Source: Pseudomonadota bacterium
Lineage (GTDB): Bacteria > Desulfobacterota > Desulfovibrionia > Desulfovibrionales > Desulfovibrionaceae
Direction: 5' to 3'
Length of the DNA: 64,000 nucleotides
Assembly (NCBI GenBank): GCA_023403845.1
Contig: JAEYDL010000033.1
Coordinates: 124,001-188,000, forward strand
In this document: positions 61,253 through 64,000 of the stretch, one piece after another
Layout of the letters: every line of letters starts with the position of its first letter
Position numbering within the stretch: position 1 is the first letter of the stretch
The notes under the pieces: generated by a model
Seen by the model: the letters and a program-made list of their open reading frames with translations, nothing else
The model's database searches: none
Told to the model about the DNA's origin: nothing
Position numbers and translations under genes: made by a program

Positions 61253-62746
61253 ATGAGCAGATATATTCTCGCACTGGATCAGGGAACGACCAGCTCGCGA
61301 GCCATTCTTTTTGATCGTGGCGGCAACATTATTCAGATGGCGCAGCAGGAGTTCACCCAGCTGTATCCCCAGCCGGGCTGGGTGGAGCACAATCCCAATG
61401 AACTGTTCGACAGTCAGTCCAATGTGGCGGCCCGTTGTCTCGCCCAGGCCGGAGTAGACGCTTCGGAGATCGCGGCCGTGGGTATCACGAATCAGCGCGA
61501 GACCACGCTCGTCTGGAATCGCCGCACCGGCGCTCCCGTATGCAACGCCATAGTCTGGCAGGATCGCCGCACGGCCGGTTTCTGCGATGAGCTTCGTGCG
61601 GCGGGCAGGGCGGAAATTTTTGCCGAGAAGACCGGTCTGATTCTGGATGCCTACTTTTCTGGAACCAAGGTCCGCTGGATTCTGGATACTGTTCCGGGGG
61701 CCAGAGAGCAGGCCGAGGCGGGGGAACTGCTGTTCGGCACGGTGGATTCCTGGCTGATCTGGAATTTCACCAAGGGAGGGAGGCATGTGACCGACCCCTC
61801 CAATGCCAGCCGTTCCCTGATGTTCAATATTCATACCGGCACCTGGGATGACGAGCTGCTTGATCTGCTCGGCGTCCCCCGCTCCATGCTGCCGGAAGTG
61901 GTTCCTTCGTCCGGCGTTATGGGATACATGCACCCGGAATTCCTCGGCGCGAGTCTGCCCATTGCAGGCGACGCGGGAGATCAGCAGGCCGCGACCTACG
62001 GCAACGCCTGCATGTGCGCGGGCATGGCCAAGAACACGTATGGAACAGGCTGCTTTCTGCTCATGAATACCGGGAATGTCGCCCGCAGAAGTGCGAACAA
62101 CCTGCTTACCACCGTGGCATGGGACCGATCCCGTGGACTGGAGTACGCGCTTGAAGGCAGTGTGTTCATCGCCGGGGCCGTGGTTCAATGGCTGCGCGAC
62201 GGGCTTCAGGTCATCGGTCAGGCTTCTGAAATCGAGCCGCTTGCCGCCAGCGTGCCCGACAACGGGGGCGTCTTTTTCGTGCCGGCCTTTGCCGGCCTTG
62301 GGGCTCCCTATTGGGATCAGTACGCACGGGGCACGATTGTGGGGCTGACGCGCGGCGTCAATCGCGGGCATCTCGCCCGGGCCGCCATCGAGTCCATTGC
62401 CCTTCAGACGCTGGATATCATGGAGTGCATGGAGCGGGATTCCGGAGTTTCTCTTTCCACCCTGCGCGTGGACGGCGGGGCCAGCCGCAACAATATGCTC
62501 ATGCAGTGCCAGGCCAATGTGCTCGGGGTGCCTGTGGAACGTCCGACCATTACGGAAACCACGGCTCTGGGCGCGGCGTTTCTCGCCGGTCTGGCCGTGG
62601 AATTCTGGGAAAGCGAGGAAGAAGTCCGTTCCCTGTGGAAGCTGGATCGCCGTTTCGAGCCGACCATGCCCGCCGGGCAGCGCGAGCGTCTGCTGCACGA
62701 CTGGCATCGCGCCGTGGAACGGTCCGCCAGCTGGATCGAGGAATAG
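61253..62746 (+). CDS. glpK: Glycerol kinase
   Basis: Phosphorylates glycerol to sn-glycerol 3-phosphate, trapping it in the cell. The 497-residue product has the FGGY-family motifs: YILALDQGTTSSRAILFD (phosphate-1 loop), GITNQRETTLVWNRRTGAPV (glycerol-binding region), DAGDQQAATYGNACMCAGMA and the signature EGSVFIAGAVVQWLRDGL. LRVDGGASRNNMLMQCQANV and GAAFLAGLAVEFW lie near the C-terminus. ATG 61253 has AAAGGAGG upstream; the longer frame runs into the structured leader. No glpF facilitator or glpD dehydrogenase gene is seen in the window. Confidence 0.96.
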   Translation: MSRYILALDQGTTSSRAILFDRGGNIIQMAQQEFTQLYPQPGWVEHNPNELFDSQSNVAARCLAQAGVDASEIAAVGITNQRETTLVWNRRTGAPVCNAIVWQDRRTAGFCDELRAAGRAEIFAEKTGLILDAYFSGTKVRWILDTVPGAREQAEAGELLFGTVDSWLIWNFTKGGRHVTDPSNASRSLMFNIHTGTWDDELLDLLGVPRSMLPEVVPSSGVMGYMHPEFLGASLPIAGDAGDQQAATYGNACMCAGMAKNTYGTGCFLLMNTGNVARRSANNLLTTVAWDRSRGLEYALEGSVFIAGAVVQWLRDGLQVIGQASEIEPLAASVPDNGGVFFVPAFAGLGAPYWDQYARGTIVGLTRGVNRGHLARAAIESIALQTLDIMECMERDSGVSLSTLRVDGGASRNNMLMQCQANVLGVPVERPTITETTALGAAFLAGLAVEFWESEEEVRSLWKLDRRFEPTMPAGQRERLLHDWHRAVERSASWIEE

Positions 62747-62784
62747 TCGTTTACGAGCGGACCAACCTGGGTTAAACATTGAAA

Positions 62785-62812
62785 AAACGTGCCAAATCGG
62801 CACGTTTCATTT
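62785..62812 (+). terminator. Hairpin between glpK and lutC
   Basis: Perfect 9-bp stem AAACGTGCC/GGCACGTTT with a 5-base loop, followed by CATTTCTTATTT. It is a likely intrinsic terminator, only 24 bases before the lutC start, so lutC may have a promoter overlapping it or depend on readthrough. Confidence 0.7.
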
Positions 62813-62830
62813 CTTATTTGGGAGCCGCCT

Positions 62831-63436
62831 ATGGATCGGAACATCATTGAGCTCTGGAAGGAGCGTTCCGTAGCGATTTCAGCCGTTGTGAAGGAAGTGG
62901 CCTCCGTAGAGGAGGCATTGCAATACTGTCTGGATCTTTGCGCTTCGGCGCAGCCGCATGAGGAACTCATGGGGCCGGAAGCCGGGGAGGGAAACACGCT
63001 CGCGGCTCCCGGTCTTCCCGCCGATCAGGCGGAAGTGCTGCGCAAGGGATGCGCGGCGCGCGGGCTGCGCTTTGTGGACAGGGATCTGCGTTCCCGTGCG
63101 GGCGGCGTGGAGGTTGGAGTCGCCTGGGCGCTGGCCGGTCTGGCGGATACGGGAACCTGTGTGGTTCCGAGCACGGACGAGGATGTGCGGCTGGCGACCA
63201 TGCTGCCGGAAACGGGCGTCATCCTGTTGCGATGTTCGCAGATACTGCCGTGTCTTGAAGACTCCGGCGCTCTGCTGCGCGAGCTGTTTTCCGGGGATGG
63301 CTCCACCTTTGTAGCCTTCATCAGCGGGCCGAGCCGGACCGCCGACATCGAGCGCGTGCTGACGCTGGGCGTGCATGGTCCGCTGGCCCTGCATGCCGTA
63401 CTGATCAACGACGTCCCTCAGGAGAGAGTCCAATGA
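62831..63436 (+). CDS. lutC: LutC/YkgG-family lactate utilisation protein
   Basis: LUD-domain subunit of 201 residues belonging to the LutABC (YkgEFG) L-lactate dehydrogenase system. The LUD fold is recognisable from VGVAWALAGLADTGTCVVPS (the VGIT.ADxAIAETGT-like region), MLPETGVILLRCSQILPCLE and TFVAFISGPSRTADIERVLTLGVHGP, which ends with the conserved HGP. ATG 62831 has GGAG 6 bases upstream. Its stop overlaps the lutB start (ATGA). It is preceded by glpK, linking three-carbon substrate use. Confidence 0.88.
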   Translation: MDRNIIELWKERSVAISAVVKEVASVEEALQYCLDLCASAQPHEELMGPEAGEGNTLAAPGLPADQAEVLRKGCAARGLRFVDRDLRSRAGGVEVGVAWALAGLADTGTCVVPSTDEDVRLATMLPETGVILLRCSQILPCLEDSGALLRELFSGDGSTFVAFISGPSRTADIERVLTLGVHGPLALHAVLINDVPQERVQ

Positions 63437-64000
63437 GAGAACCGGCACGCGATATGAAAAGCTACAGGGCCGATTTGTCCGAGGCCCTGAACGATACGTT
63501 CCAGCGCAGGATTCTGGATACCTTTGCCGTCGCCTATCGGGAAAGCCGCAAGAAAATGTTCGAGGGCATGGACGAACGGGCCGCCATCGCCGACATCGCG
63601 GCCCGCAAGGACGCGGCGGTCAGAATCCTGGATCAGCTATACTCCCGGTTCAGGGCCGAAGCCGAGCGGCGCGGCGTCGTCGTCCATCTGGCCCGGGACG
63701 CGGCCGAGGCCAATCGCATGATCGTGGACATCGCGAAGGAAAACGATTGCCACAGGATCATCAAATCCAAGTCCATGACGGTGGAGGAGATTCAGACCAA
63801 CGTGGCGCTTGAGGCCGAGGGCATGGACGTGATCGAAAGCGATCTCGCGGAATGGATTATCCAGCTCCGGCATGAGGGGCCTTCGCACATGGTGCTGCCT
63901 TCCATCCACCTTTCGCGTTCGCAGGTCGCGGATACCTTTTCCGAGGAAACCGGTGTCAGGCAGAGCGATGACATCACGGGACTTGTGAGGGTGGCGCGGC
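63433..64000 (+). CDS. lutB: LutB-family iron-sulfur protein (truncated by window end)
   Basis: The first 189 codons of a gene continuing beyond the window. The N-terminal LUD domain of LutB/YkgF is clear from VVHLARDAAEANRMIVDIAKE, IIKSKSMTVEEIQTNVALEA, DVIESDLAEWIIQLRHEGPS and HMVLPSIHLSRSQVADTFSE. The C-terminal [4Fe-4S]x2 ferredoxin-like part would lie outside. ATG 63433 overlaps the lutC stop. Together with LutC and a LutA-like protein it would oxidise L-lactate to pyruvate in an iron-sulfur complex. Confidence 0.92.
   Translation, partial: MREPARDMKSYRADLSEALNDTFQRRILDTFAVAYRESRKKMFEGMDERAAIADIAARKDAAVRILDQLYSRFRAEAERRGVVVHLARDAAEANRMIVDIAKENDCHRIIKSKSMTVEEIQTNVALEAEGMDVIESDLAEWIIQLRHEGPSHMVLPSIHLSRSQVADTFSEETGVRQSDDITGLVRVAR

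Overview
The window reads as a chromosomal segment of an anaerobic, GC-rich Gram-negative bacterium. It most resembles a sulfate-reducing Desulfovibrionaceae-type genome (Desulfovibrio, Bilophila, Mailhella and relatives). The reasons are lpxK (lipid A), a Tat system next to guaBA and his genes, a class III (oxygen-sensitive) ribonucleotide reductase behind a cobalamin riboswitch, DctP/DctQM TRAP transport with a sigma-54 regulator, MobA, and LutBC-type lactate-utilisation proteins. The assignment is inferred from gene content only; no rRNA is present.

Layout. 1-7.5 kb: a GntP-family permease running off the left edge, then lpxK, rnr (RNase R), a convergent cardiolipin synthase whose 3' end overlaps rnr, and a UspA protein. 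7.7-16.9 kb: a housekeeping run on the + strand, guaB-guaA-tatB-tatC-hisB-lipoprotein-hisA, followed by a membrane sensor with a PP2C phosphatase output. 17-21.2 kb: a stand-alone RND pump and a nucleoside deoxyribosyltransferase-like gene. 21.4-24.5 kb: two identical tRNA-Ala(GGC) genes bracket an AT-rich accessory block holding an EamA transporter, a small ORF with a strong promoter and a decayed lipoprotein gene. 24.8-30.1 kb: a tight four-gene operon of an ABC-type solute-binding protein, an MFS permease fused to two extracytoplasmic sensor-like modules, an alanine/ornithine-racemase-family PLP enzyme and a GNAT acetyltransferase, followed by tRNA-Arg(CCT). 30.8-37.6 kb: a sigma-54 activator divergent from a sigma-54 promoter that drives an OYE-type flavin/iron-sulfur reductase and a TRAP transporter. 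The TRAP binding-protein gene carries a (TC)13 repeat in its signal-peptide region and is out of frame in this copy. 38.4-43.8 kb: a DUF1847-like metal-binding protein, mobA, and the B12-riboswitch-nrdD-nrdG locus, in which a separate 55-residue ORF encodes a canonical glycyl-radical segment. 43.8-49.5 kb: a biotin cluster (bioB, fused bioDA, SSS symporter) divergent from birA. 49.5-55.4 kb: a CoA-disulfide-reductase/rhodanese fusion, an unrecognised gene coupled to cstA, and a D-2-hydroxyacid dehydrogenase. 55.5-64 kb: a glycerol-phosphate module (glpQ-ugpB-ugpA-ugpE-ugpC) divergent from glpK, then lutC and the start of lutB.

How they fit together: the right-hand end handles glycerol phosphodiesters, from uptake by Ugp and hydrolysis by GlpQ to phosphorylation of glycerol by GlpK, next to lactate oxidation. 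The centre handles organic-acid uptake and flavin-dependent reduction under inducible sigma-54 control, with likely phase variation. The left is core nucleotide, histidine, envelope and secretion biology. The most notable observations are the out-of-frame (TC)13 tract in the TRAP binding protein, the separately encoded glycyl-radical domain of the anaerobic reductase, and the sensor-MFS fusion operon.
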